Origin: Bradyrhizobium sp. RD5-C2
GTDB taxonomy: Bacteria > Pseudomonadota > Alphaproteobacteria > Rhizobiales > Xanthobacteraceae
DNA: 64,000 nt
Reading direction: 5' to 3'
Assembly: GCF_019972155.1 (NCBI RefSeq)
Contig: NZ_BOVL01000005.1
Location: 1-64,000 of the forward strand
Below are positions 57,195-64,000 of the stretch, piece by piece. The translations under genes and the position numbers were made by a program. Position 1 is the first letter of the stretch. Each line of letters opens with the position of its first letter. Below the pieces are notes generated by a model. It did not search any database. It was not told the DNA's origin and saw only the letters and a list, made by a program, of their open reading frames with translations.

Positions 57195-57371
57195 ATGACC
57201 AACCACGTCAAGCTGCCCCGCAAGTTGTCCGAGGAACCGGAAGCCCCGAGACCGCGGCGTCCGAGCCACGCACAGGTCATCGATCAACTGGACCGCTGGG
57301 CCAATAGTCCCGGTCTGCAACCGCCAAGGGTGAGTGATGCAGAAGACGATTCAGAAGCGGAAGAGGTCTGA
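57195..57371 (+). CDS. small hypothetical protein
   Basis: 58 aa, Pro/Arg/Glu-rich (MTNHVKLPRKLSEEPEAPRPRRPSHAQVIDQLDRW). The start is the ATG at 57195 after GGGAG. No family. It overlaps the next small gene by 35 bp. Confidence 0.5.
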   Translation: MTNHVKLPRKLSEEPEAPRPRRPSHAQVIDQLDRWANSPGLQPPRVSDAEDDSEAEEV

Positions 57372-57531
57372 ACCCCATACGTTCGAGCAGCGCCTAGACG
57401 AGCACCGATTGCGGCTCGAGCGCCAGCTCGTGGAGTTGCCGCGCGGCGTCAAGCGCGAACAGATTGCCGCGCGCATTGAGCAGTTGCGCACCGCCGTCGA
57501 GCTGAACGCGATGCTGGCGATGAATGAGTGA
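57337..57531 (+). CDS. small hypothetical coiled protein
   Basis: 64 aa (from ATG 57337; GTG 57334 possible), charged and helical (RLDEHRLRLERQLVELPRGVKREQIAARIEQLRTAVELNAML). It overlaps the preceding ORF, suggesting coupling. Function unknown. Confidence 0.5.
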   Translation: MQKTIQKRKRSEPHTFEQRLDEHRLRLERQLVELPRGVKREQIAARIEQLRTAVELNAMLAMNE

Positions 57532-57588
57532 GAACGGCCCCGGCGCGGCGGGATGGACCATCGGCTCCCGCCGCGTCGGACAGGCCGC

Positions 57589-58371
57589 TCAGCAACCGCG
57601 ACAGACGGAATTCAGCTTTGCCTTTAGGCCAGGGTCGTCCCACGGCATGACAGCATTGAAAGTGATCGGCAGAACCAATTGGAAGTCCTGGCCCTTCGTG
57701 TCGACAGGGGGCGGTGGGTAGGGCTCAGCCCGTCTAACGATCGCCAATGCTTCGGCATCGAGCGCCGGGACGCGGCCATTCTCCACAAGCCAGCTCGTCA
57801 CCAGCTTGCCGCCGCGATCAAGCGAGATGCCGACTTTGACGGTGTAGGCATCGTCCGGTATCCGAATTGATTGGCGCTTGGTGTCCGACATCCGTGCCAA
57901 TCGGCGTTTGGCGTCCTCAACAGCGCCAGTCAAGCGAGCGTAGACCTGCCTTTTCCAGCTTTCGGGGAAGTCGCCCTCTACGAAGGAAGGGCCCATAGCT
58001 CCAAAATGGAATGGGACGGTCAGGACGGCCGAATCGTCCGGCACCTCCGCAGGCAGCGCGGCAAAGGGCTGAGCGCGTTCAACGATAGCCAATGCCTCTG
58101 CATCGATGGCCGGGATACCGCTGGCCTCGATGAGCCAGCTCGCCATGAGGTGACCTGCGCGATCGATCCTGAAGGCAACTTTGGCGGTGCCCTCCTGGCC
58201 GGGCGTCAATGCTGCCGGGTAGCGCCGAGCCTGGGTAAGACGAACACTGACGTCCCGCTTCCATGCCTCGACCGAACCGAGTTGCCGCGTCTCAGCGCCG
58301 TATTCCTCTGCGATTGTGGGAAGTGTGGCAATGACGAGCAAGGCAATGCAAACAGCGACGTGTCGTAACAT
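57589..58371 (-). CDS. exported protein with two tandem TonB C-terminal domains
   Basis: 260 aa. A signal peptide (about 1-21) is followed by two repeats of a TonB-C-like domain. Repeat 1 is about 35-125 (YPAALTPGQEGTAKVAFRIDRAGHLMASWLIEASGIPAIDAEALAIVERAQPF) and repeat 2 about 140-250 (VKVGISLDRGGKLVTSWLVENGRVPALDAEALAIVRRAEPY). It lacks the membrane anchor with proline-rich linker of true TonB, so it is not an energy transducer in the usual form. Two Cys lie at the very C-terminus (CRGC). Confidence 0.82.
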   Translation of the reverse strand: MLRHVAVCIALLVIATLPTIAEEYGAETRQLGSVEAWKRDVSVRLTQARRYPAALTPGQEGTAKVAFRIDRAGHLMASWLIEASGIPAIDAEALAIVERAQPFAALPAEVPDDSAVLTVPFHFGAMGPSFVEGDFPESWKRQVYARLTGAVEDAKRRLARMSDTKRQSIRIPDDAYTVKVGISLDRGGKLVTSWLVENGRVPALDAEALAIVRRAEPYPPPPVDTKGQDFQLVLPITFNAVMPWDDPGLKAKLNSVCRGC

Positions 58372-58529
58372 CCAGGTGCTGATCCAACTTCACAATCTAC
58401 CAAGGCACTCTATTCGCGCTTCGGTTGATTGCAAGGCGCGTAGCTCGCTATGCGGTGGAGATCCGTCAATGCCTGCCTGCGAAATCGGCTTGCCCGTATT
58501 CGCCACGCACCGTAGCATCCCTCTCGTTG

Positions 58530-58602
58530 ATGGGGATGGAGTCCCCCGATAACCGCCGCAAGGCTGATGACTCCTACCGGGCGCGACAGCGTCGGTAGGA
58601 GC
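58530..58602 (+). ncRNA. fluoride riboswitch (crcB motif)
   Basis: GGGGATGGAGTCCCCC (58532-58547), then AACCGCC and GCTGATGACTCCTACC (58563-58578), fit the crcB/fluoride aptamer. A 9-bp hairpin CTCCTACCG/CGGTAGGAG (58571-58601) follows, where AGGAG can be sequestered. No T-run follows, so control may be translational or rely on an alternative fold. It precedes a small membrane protein and crcB, matching fluoride control. Confidence 0.85.
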
Positions 58603-58654
58603 ATGCGCCACCGCCGACCCACTGCGCCCCCGCGAACGAGAAGGGGCAGAGCAG

Positions 58655-58903
58655 ATGGGTCTTCCTGGTTCACTCTCAATCGCATTGTCGCTGGTCGGGT
58701 CGATCTGGCTCGTCGGTGTCGTCGCCCTGTTGGTCGGCGCCCCGGGCGAGCTGGTCGCCGCGACCTTCGTTGTTGGGCTTGTGACAGGCATCGCCGAGTG
58801 GCGAGGCATGATCCGGAAAAGTGGGCACCGGTTTTCCGACAGAGGATCATGCCCAAACAAGCAACAGAGCACGATGACGAGTCATCGTGCTCGGGAAGGG
58901 TGA
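58655..58903 (+). CDS. small membrane protein in fluoride-responsive leader operon
   Basis: 82 aa. Two hydrophobic segments (about 5-27 and 33-47, GLPGSLSIALSLVGSIWLVGV...VAATFVVGLVTG) are followed by a hydrophilic tail that is read straight through the family D repeat (from about residue 51, MIRKSGHRFSD). AAGGGGCAG precedes the ATG. The stop lies 4 bp before the crcB TTG. It is real if the fluoride operon is read through. The tail is probably repeat-derived and need not be functional. Confidence 0.6.
   Translation: MGLPGSLSIALSLVGSIWLVGVVALLVGAPGELVAATFVVGLVTGIAEWRGMIRKSGHRFSDRGSCPNKQQSTMTSHRAREG
58806..58852. repeat. dispersed palindromic repeat, family D (second copy)
   Basis: GCATGATCCGGAAAAGTG, then GGTTTTCCG and GGATCATGC, match the copy at 40151-40195. 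It lies inside the 3' part of the small fluoride-operon ORF. Confidence 0.85.
58867..58892. other. 12-bp perfect hairpin directly before crcB start
   Basis: GAGCACGATGAC, 2 bases, GTCATCGTGCTC. It sits 6 bp before the GGGAAGGG ribosome-binding site and could influence crcB translation. Confidence 0.6.
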
Positions 58904-58907
58904 GACA

Positions 58908-59294
58908 TTGAACGTTCAATTGTTGGCGGCGGTCGCGATCGGCGGTTCGCTGGGATCGGTCGCGCGCTATCTGGTGGCGATCGGCGCGGGGCGCCTGGTC
59001 GGCACCGAATTTCCCTGGGGCACGCTGGTGATCAATATCGTGGGCTCGTTCCTGATCGGCGTCTTCGCGGAGTCCTTCGCACTGAGCTGGAACGTCAGCC
59101 AGGCGGTGCGGGTGTTTCTTACCGTCGGCATCTGCGGCGGCTTCACCACCTTCTCGACCTTTTCGCTCGATGCGATCGTGCTGATGCAGCGGGGCGAGCT
59201 ATGGCCGGCCGCTGCCTACATCGCGGCCTCCGTCGCGCTCTCGATCCTCGCGCTGTTCGGCGGCCTGCTGTTGGTGCGGGCGTTCGCGGCTTAG
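58908..59294 (+). CDS. crcB: fluoride channel FluC/CrcB
   Basis: 128 aa, four membrane helices. The family motifs GGSLGSVARY (about 13-22), GTLVINIVGSFLIG (about 37-50) and GICGGFTTFSTFS (about 74-86) are present. The dimer exports fluoride. Start TTG at 58908 (MNVQLLAAVAIGG) after GGGAAGGG. A GTG at 58887 is an alternative. A fluoride riboswitch lies upstream of the preceding ORF. Confidence 0.92.
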   Translation: MNVQLLAAVAIGGSLGSVARYLVAIGAGRLVGTEFPWGTLVINIVGSFLIGVFAESFALSWNVSQAVRVFLTVGICGGFTTFSTFSLDAIVLMQRGELWPAAAYIAASVALSILALFGGLLLVRAFAA

Positions 59295-59320
59295 TCCGCC
59301 AACAACGCGCTTCCCTTTCC

Positions 59321-59447
59321 GTCATCCTGAGGAGCGCGGAACGCGCGTCTCGAATGATGCCCGGCCCGGCTGGTGGCCGTCGACCCTTCGAGGCTCGCTT
59401 CGCTCGCACCTCCAGCGACAAAGGCGAAGCCTTTGCGCGGGGATGAC
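59321..59447. repeat. dispersed palindromic repeat, family A (copy 3)
   Basis: It has the same outer arms and the same GCGACAAAGGCGAAGCC end segment as copy 2 at 42745-42871. The rest of the 59295-59630 spacer has no convincing gene. Confidence 0.85.
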
Positions 59448-59630
59448 GGGTCGAATAGACGAACGTGATGGCGGCCGGCGTGCGGGTTCGTCGTCTGGTC
59501 CGCGCGGGCGCCGTTCCAAAAAAGTGAAGGGCTGGAGGTATCGCCTGCCGCCGGAATCCTTGGCGCGCCCGGGGTCAGCCGGTAGAATGGAACCCGGATC
59601 GAGGTCAGGGACCAAGGGAGAGACCGGGGA

Positions 59631-59855
59631 ATGAAGCATGTCGACGTCGCGGTGATTGCTGCCACGCTGTGGCTGCTGGCGTCGATGGTGCTGGACATCC
59701 TGACGCCGAAGTCGATCACCGCGCTGATGATCGCCGCCGCGCTCGCGCCGCCGTTCCTGATCGGGTTCGGTATCCATTTTGCACGCGAATATTTCAAGGC
59801 GAAGCGGCGCAGCTACCAGCCGCCGCCGCGGTTGGACGAACACTTCGAGAACTAG
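59631..59855 (+). CDS. small membrane protein, unknown
   Basis: 74 aa with two hydrophobic segments (about 5-24 and 29-50) and a basic C-terminus (KAKRRSYQPPPRLDEHFEN). The spacing from GGGGA to ATG is good. Its TAG stop is the first bases of a family B repeat (CTAGAGCG). No family recognised. Confidence 0.6.
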   Translation: MKHVDVAVIAATLWLLASMVLDILTPKSITALMIAAALAPPFLIGFGIHFAREYFKAKRRSYQPPPRLDEHFEN

Positions 59856-59907
59856 AGCGTTTTCAAGCGAAGTGGGCACCGGTTCGCGTCAAGAAAACGC
59901 GTCAAAG
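59854..59907. repeat. dispersed palindromic repeat, family B (third copy)
   Basis: AGAGCGTTTTCAAGCGAAGTGGGCACCGG with right arm GAAAACGCGTCAAA. It matches 39755-39809. It begins within the stop codon of the upstream gene. Confidence 0.85.
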
Positions 59908-59989
59908 CTGGAAATCTAGCGGAGCAGGGCTGCGAGAAGCGCCGCGCCTGCTGCATTGAACTGCGCACATGGCTTGCTAAGGTTGCGCC

Positions 59990-60670
59990 ATGACCGAGCA
60001 TCTCCCCGATACGATCAGCCGCCTCTACACCGACCCCGGCGAATATGTCGACAGCGACCATCCTGCCGTCGAGGCGTTCGCCCGCGCCGCCGTCCCACCC
60101 GGCGCCGGCGCGCGTGATACGGCGAGCCGGCTCTACACCGCGGTGCGCGACGGCATCCGCTACAACCCCTATGTCAGCATGCGTTCGCCGGAGAGCTATC
60201 GGGCCTCCAGCGTGCTCGCCGCCGGCAATGGCTATTGCGTCGGCAAGGCGGCGCTCTATGCCGCGGCCTGCCGGGTCCACGGCATCCCGGCCCGGGTCGG
60301 CTTTGCCGATGTCCGCAACCACCTCACCACCGAGAAGCTGCGCCAGAGCATGGGTTCGGACCTGTTCACCTGGCACGGCTTCACCGAAGTGTTCGTCGAC
60401 GGCGCCTGGCGCAAGGCGACCCCGACCTTCAACGACACGCTGTGTGCCAAGCTCGGCGTCAAGCCGCTCGATTTCGACGGTCATTCGGATGCGCTGCTGC
60501 ATCCGTTCGACGGCGCGGGGCGCGCCTACATGCAGTATGTCAACGACCACGGCACCTATCACGACGTCCCCGCCAAATTCCTGATGCGCGAGATGGCGCG
60601 CGAATACGCCAACATGCAGGGCGAGGACATGTCCGGCCGCGACATGGAGCGCGAGGCGGCGGAGCAATAG
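59990..60670 (+). CDS. transglutaminase-like family protein
   Basis: 226 aa. The transglutaminase-like core has Cys83 (GNGYCVGKAALYAAACR) and His129 (WHGFTEVFVDG). Where the third triad residue is usually Asp (DPT), this protein reads ATPTFN. It may be a cysteine peptidase or a non-peptidase member. It is cytosolic, since no signal peptide is visible. It lies between repeat B and an EamA gene. Confidence 0.82.
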   Translation: MTEHLPDTISRLYTDPGEYVDSDHPAVEAFARAAVPPGAGARDTASRLYTAVRDGIRYNPYVSMRSPESYRASSVLAAGNGYCVGKAALYAAACRVHGIPARVGFADVRNHLTTEKLRQSMGSDLFTWHGFTEVFVDGAWRKATPTFNDTLCAKLGVKPLDFDGHSDALLHPFDGAGRAYMQYVNDHGTYHDVPAKFLMREMAREYANMQGEDMSGRDMEREAAEQ

Positions 60671-60748
60671 CGGGCGGCGTGCTGCGGCAAGCGGCGCGCT
60701 GACGGAAGCCGTTTCGGGTGAGCGTGCGCCGGCTGAGGGGGCGGTGTC

Positions 60749-61675
60749 ATGGATGCGGAGCTGCCGAAAGGTCAGGTCGGCCGCCCGGCCACAGGCTGGG
60801 AGGACGCGGTCGCGCTGACCGGCTTCATCCTGGTCGCGGTCGGGCAGGCCTCCAACCAGGTGTTGGCACGCGGCCTTGCCGGCTCGGTGCCGCCATTCTC
60901 GCTGGCCTTCTTCCGCTGGAGCATCATCGCAATTGGGCTTGCGCCGTTCGCGATCGCGGCGATCAGGGACGGCAAGATCCCGCTGGTGCAGAATTTCTGG
61001 CCGATCCTCGCCGCGGGCTTCCTCGGCATGTTCCTGTGCGGCGGGCCGGTCTACATCGCGGGCATCACGACGACCGCGATCCATATCGCACTGATCTTCG
61101 CGCTGTCGCCGATCATGGTGCTGCTGATCTCGGCCGCGCTCGGCATCGAGCATATCGGTCCGCTGCAATGGCTCGGCACGGCGCTGGCCCTCGCCGGCGC
61201 GCTGTTGATCGTCTCGGGCGGCCATCTGGAAAACCTGACGCAATCGAGCGCGGCATGGGGCGATCTGCTGGTGGTGTGCGCGATGCTCGGCTGGTCCGGC
61301 TACACGCTGGTGCAATCGCGCGTCGCGCCAGGCGCTTCGCTGCTGGCGCGGGTCAGCCTGTTCTCGGTGGCCGGCGCGCTGTGCTCGCTGCCGCCGGCGC
61401 TCCAGGAAATGTGGTCGACACCGGCTGCGGTGTTCAACGCCCGGGCTTTCGAGGCCTATGTGTTCGCCGGCCTTGTGCCGGGCCTGATCGCCTATGCCGG
61501 CTTCGCCTGGCTCGGCGCAAGGTTCGGTTCGGTGCGGACGTCGCTCGTGCTCTATGTCGCGCCGATCGCGAGCGCGCTGCTGTCCTGGATCATCCTTGGG
61601 GAGCCGCCGAAATTGATCCACCTGGTTGGCGGCTTGCTGATCCTCGGCGGCGTCTGGGCGAGCCTGCGCAAATAG
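60749..61675 (+). CDS. EamA/DMT family membrane transporter (second)
   Basis: 308 aa, ten helices, two EamA repeats (about 15-145 and 165-300; LLSWIILGEPPKLIHLVGGLLILGGVW at the end). It is a probable metabolite exporter. It begins 78 bp after the transglutaminase-like gene. Confidence 0.88.
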   Translation: MDAELPKGQVGRPATGWEDAVALTGFILVAVGQASNQVLARGLAGSVPPFSLAFFRWSIIAIGLAPFAIAAIRDGKIPLVQNFWPILAAGFLGMFLCGGPVYIAGITTTAIHIALIFALSPIMVLLISAALGIEHIGPLQWLGTALALAGALLIVSGGHLENLTQSSAAWGDLLVVCAMLGWSGYTLVQSRVAPGASLLARVSLFSVAGALCSLPPALQEMWSTPAAVFNARAFEAYVFAGLVPGLIAYAGFAWLGARFGSVRTSLVLYVAPIASALLSWIILGEPPKLIHLVGGLLILGGVWASLRK

Positions 61676-61756
61676 ATCCAGCTCCTTCTTGGGGGAACCT
61701 TTTCCGGCCTCGTGCGTTGAATCCAGCGTTGATTCAAGAACTTAGTTGGAGGTCGT

Positions 61757-61936
61757 ATGAATCTTACTCCCCAGCAGCGCAAGGTTCGTAACGAGCAGCG
61801 CCAGCAAGACGCGTCGCAGGCGATGAAGGAGCACCTCGCCCACGAGAAGGCGTTCTACGACAACTTCCACCGCCTCAAGGCCGAGCGGCAGGCGCGTGAA
61901 GCGGCGGAATCACGCAAGCGATCCGCCGCAAAATAG
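61757..61936 (+). CDS. small charged helical protein, unknown
   Basis: 59 aa (MNLTPQQRKVRNEQRQQDASQAMKEHLAHEKAFYDNFHRLKAERQAREAAESRKRSAAK), probably a single basic helix. GGAGG lies 6 bp before the ATG. No family recognised. Confidence 0.65.
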   Translation: MNLTPQQRKVRNEQRQQDASQAMKEHLAHEKAFYDNFHRLKAERQAREAAESRKRSAAK

Positions 61937-62051
61937 CGGCCGGGAGCCACCCCCACAGTCCGGATTGCCCGGATCCAACAGACCGAGAAGGAGCCCAAGC
62001 GAGTTCGCCCGAATGACGCAATGAAATCTCCAGGCTTATGGAGGACCTCAG

Positions 62052-62225
62052 ATGTATTTTGCCGATAAGAAAACGGTCACTTGCAAATGCGGCGAGCCCT
62101 TGAGTGAATTGATGCTCGTCGACGACCAGACAACCGGAATCAAGTTTCATGTCGGTCGTTGCCTGTCATGCCGTGAAGTGACGGTCGTTCGATCCCAAGA
62201 CATGCCATCAAACGACAATGCCTGA
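62052..62225 (+). CDS. small zinc-ribbon-like protein, unknown
   Basis: 57 aa with CKCGEP (about 11-13) and GRCLSCREV (about 37-40), four Cys in CxC and CxxC pairs suited to bind zinc. GGAGG precedes the ATG. Function unknown. It follows the 61757 gene at 115 bp. Confidence 0.65.
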   Translation: MYFADKKTVTCKCGEPLSELMLVDDQTTGIKFHVGRCLSCREVTVVRSQDMPSNDNA

Positions 62226-62564
62226 AGCAGACGGTCCTCTCGCTTGGCGGAGGGACCAGTCCTCTTGCGTGACTTCCAATGCGAGAGGTGAGTGACAGGC
62301 TAGCTGACGCATCGCTTGCGCACGGCCAAAAAAAGAGCAGGGCGCGACCGGCATCACCACGGTCGCGCCCTACGTCGCCGGTCAATGGGGCAGGGGGAAT
62401 AACCGGCTCTTCCAATGACTCGCAGACCCCCGAACTCGTTCCGCGCGAATCAAAATTTTTTCGTACACGGTTAAGTGATGGCCGGACGCGAGAACCCCAC
62501 AGGTTTCGCTCGCGTTGTGTCCGTGATCGCCAACGGGAATTTCCATGGGGCGAGGGACATCACC
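62226..62564. other. intergenic region with minus-strand terminator
   Basis: No protein-coding gene is visible on either strand. The only notable structure is the hairpin at 62327-62370. A GTG/TTG-started minus-strand frame (62140-62415) shows no family features. Confidence 0.6.
62327..62370 (-). terminator. orphan rho-independent terminator on the minus strand
   Basis: A perfect 10-bp stem (GGGCGCGACC/GGTCGCGCCC, 62340-62370) with an 11-base loop. On the minus strand it is followed by TTTTTTT (62327-62334). No minus-strand gene lies just upstream, so a small RNA or the 3' end of an unseen transcript is possible. Confidence 0.7.
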
Positions 62565-62957
62565 ATGTCAAAGATTCAAAAGGGAATTTTCGCTGCGTTG
62601 GCGGCTGGACTGACGCTTGGCGCGGTCCAGCTCGCATCCGGTCACGATCTCATTGGCGGGCAGCAGGTCACCACCCAATTGGCGCCGGAGAGCGCGGTCA
62701 ATCGAGCCGCCAAGACCGATCGTGCCGCGGTTCCGATGGTCGGCCTGCCGAGCCGGACGGTGGCGCTGAAGGTCGATCGGCTTCCCGATACGTCGGTCCT
62801 GGTCCGCGTTCCCGCGGCGCGGGAAGAGGCCCGCAATCACCCCGCGGCGCCTGCGCGGGCGCGGCCCGGCGACACCCGCAAGGTGGCTTGCGAGCCCGTG
62901 GTTAGCGTCCTGACCGAAGTGGCCAAGCTGCTGCAGCCCGGCCGCTGCGTGACCTGA
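62565..62957 (+). CDS. exported hypothetical protein
   Basis: 130 aa. A signal peptide (about 1-24, FAALAAGLTLGAVQLASG) precedes a Pro/Arg/Ala-rich body ending CEPVVSVLTEVAKLLQPGRCV with two Cys that could pair. The ATG at 62565 is preferred over an in-frame ATG 30 codons upstream. Function unknown. Confidence 0.7.
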   Translation: MSKIQKGIFAALAAGLTLGAVQLASGHDLIGGQQVTTQLAPESAVNRAAKTDRAAVPMVGLPSRTVALKVDRLPDTSVLVRVPAAREEARNHPAAPARARPGDTRKVACEPVVSVLTEVAKLLQPGRCVT

Positions 62958-62990
62958 GAAGGGCGCGCTGCGATCTCAACAAGTAACGCT

Positions 62991-63112
62991 GTCATCGCCC
63001 GGCCTGTGCGCAATTGCGCACATGGACTGGGCGATCCAGCACGCCGCGGCCCAACGGCTCAAGCACAATCGTCTCTGGAATACTGGATCGCCCGGTCGAG
63101 CCGGGCGATGAC
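62991..63112. repeat. dispersed palindromic repeat, family F
   Basis: The arms GTCATCGCCCGGC and GCCGGGCGATGAC are perfect. Inner GACTGGGCGATCCAG and ACTGGATCGCCC also pair. It sits between convergent genes. Confidence 0.85.
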
Positions 63113-63152
63113 GACGGTTGGGCGGTGCTGGCTTCGCGTCCGAGGGAGAACG

Positions 63153-63602
63153 CTATTCCTCTTCTTCCACCTCGTCGCTGCCGGCGGCGCTGCGGCTTGC
63201 CATCAGGCCGAGCGCGAGGCCGCCGACCGCGAGGATCGGGATCAGCCGCTTGACGCCGATGGCGCGCACGATCTGCAGGCCGGTGGCGATCAACGCGGGG
63301 TCGGCGAACATCGTCGCCGCGGCGGATTTCGCGGCCTTTGCCGCCTTCTCGGCGCGCCTCTGCATCTCGCGCTTGCGCACCATGTAAACGGCAATGGCGA
63401 TCAGTGTGACGACCAGGAACACCGCGGCGCCGGCCAGGCACGCCTCCACCGGACCATAGTGCTGCAGCACATAGACGAAGGCGGCGGCGCACAGGAAGGC
63501 GATGGTGACGAACAGCGCCACAGCGGCGGCGGCCGCAAGCGATGTCAGCCGCAGCGCGCTGCCGGTGGATTGCTTGACGTCATCGATCAGCCGCTGAAGC
63601 AT
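63153..63602 (-). CDS. YqjE/phage-holin-superfamily-like membrane protein
   Basis: 149 aa from the ATG at 63602 (MLQRLIDDVKQSTGSALRL). An in-frame ATG 20 codons upstream gives a Gln/Gly/Ser-rich extension. Two membrane helices (about 23-43 and 52-76), a charged Lys/Ala helix (RKREMQRRAEKAAKAAKSAA) and a third hydrophobic segment near 125. It resembles YqjE-like proteins paired with DUF883. The second member of the pair lies just upstream. Confidence 0.7.
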   Translation of the reverse strand: MLQRLIDDVKQSTGSALRLTSLAAAAAVALFVTIAFLCAAAFVYVLQHYGPVEACLAGAAVFLVVTLIAIAVYMVRKREMQRRAEKAAKAAKSAAATMFADPALIATGLQIVRAIGVKRLIPILAVGGLALGLMASRSAAGSDEVEEEE

Positions 63603-63720
63603 TGACCAGCCTTGTCCTGAAAAGCCCTGCCTTGAGCCTTGCCTTGAAGAGCGCATCGACAAACGAGGCGGCGGCGCGCCAGCGCTGCCATCGCGTCCAG
63701 AGCGGTGGTTTGCGCATCAC

Positions 63721-64000
63721 CTAGCGCCGCCAAGTGAGGCCGATCAAAAAGCCGAGGCCGAGCGCAAGGCCGACGGTCGCCAGCGGACGCTGTGTGATCA
63801 CCTCTTCCAGCGATTCTTCGATCGAGGATGCCGCATCCTGCGCCGCGCCCATCATTGCGCTGCCGCGCTCCGACATGTCGTCGAGCGTCGATTCGGCGTT
63901 GGCGCGCGCATCCTTGTAGTGGCGGCGGGCCTGCTTGCCTGCGTTGTTGGCAAACGAGTTGAGCGCGTCGGTGATCTGTTCAGTGAGGGCTGCAATATCG
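63721..64000 (-). CDS. YqjD/ElaB (DUF883) family membrane protein, 5' end outside the window
   Basis: The C-terminal 92 residues are visible: a soluble helical part (ALTEQITDALNSFANNAGKQARRHY, SSIEESLEEVITQRP) and one C-terminal membrane helix (LATVGLALGLGFLIGLTW) ending RR, the hallmark of YqjD/ElaB inner-membrane anchors that bind ribosomes. The start lies beyond base 64000. It is followed on the same strand by the YqjE-like gene after 118 bp. Confidence 0.8.
   Translation of the reverse strand, partial: DIAALTEQITDALNSFANNAGKQARRHYKDARANAESTLDDMSERGSAMMGAAQDAASSIEESLEEVITQRPLATVGLALGLGFLIGLTWRR

Noticed and set aside
62140..62415. 91-codon minus-strand frame over the 62327 hairpin
   Set aside because: Starts at a weak codon, runs through the terminator stem, and shows no family features.

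Overview
The window looks like chromosomal DNA of a Bradyrhizobium or close Nitrobacteraceae relative (Alphaproteobacteria). This is inferred from the high G+C content, a CycM-type membrane-anchored cytochrome c, the NepR/EcfG/PhyR stress locus, the IF-1/RhlE pair, and many dispersed palindromic repeats of the kinds common in that group. I see no tRNA, rRNA, CRISPR array, phage module or insertion sequence. The region reads as core and regulatory genome rather than an island.

Layout. (1) 1-2540: pheA and kdsB on the minus strand, divergent from cycM. (2) 2700-10418: a YejABEF-type peptide/microcin C importer operon with two tandem binding proteins. (3) 10554-12768: an NlpC/P60 hydrolase and a leucyl-aminopeptidase-family enzyme, overlapping on the minus strand. 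(4) 12976-27258: a complete Tad/Flp pilus locus in two blocks. The minus block is pilA-cpaA-cpaB-cpaC-cpaD-cpaE-cpaF-tadB-tadC, faced by tadD. The plus block is a CpaC-N-terminal-like protein plus two TadE-like pseudopilins. A fatty-acid-hydroxylase-family protein and a polytopic membrane protein lie between the blocks. (5) 27395-29623: a cold-adaptation cluster (csp, tailed IF-1, RhlE helicase).

(6) 30068-42715: a urea module of about 12.6 kb. A predicted sigma-54 promoter precedes urtABCDE (urea ABC importer), which runs into ureD-ureA-ureB-(HD hydrolase)-ureC-(two monooxygenase-fold proteins)-ureE-ureF-ureG. Urea uptake, urease and the nickel chaperones therefore appear co-expressed. Four repeat elements sit in the spacers of the urease part. 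(7) 43128-51517: an HWE-family kinase with a degenerate ATP-binding region, a di-heme cytochrome c peroxidase, small and large membrane proteins, a cupredoxin, a GGDEF-EAL protein and a YdeI-like protein. (8) 51552-53489: the general stress response core, ecfG-nepR divergent from phyR. (9) 53530-55580: a cytochrome P450 divergent from a TetR regulator, with a perfect inverted repeat between them.

(10) 55665-64000: small genes, two EamA exporters, a tandem TonB-C protein, a fluoride riboswitch ahead of a small membrane protein and crcB/fluC, a transglutaminase-like protein and a YqjE/YqjD-like pair, the last cut by the window end.

The least expected items are: the fluoride riboswitch with an extra small membrane ORF whose C-terminal tail is read from a repeat element; the urease operon carrying an HD hydrolase and tandem monooxygenase-fold genes; the degenerate HWE kinase; repeats that supply host stop codons; and a minus-strand terminator with no gene in front of it.
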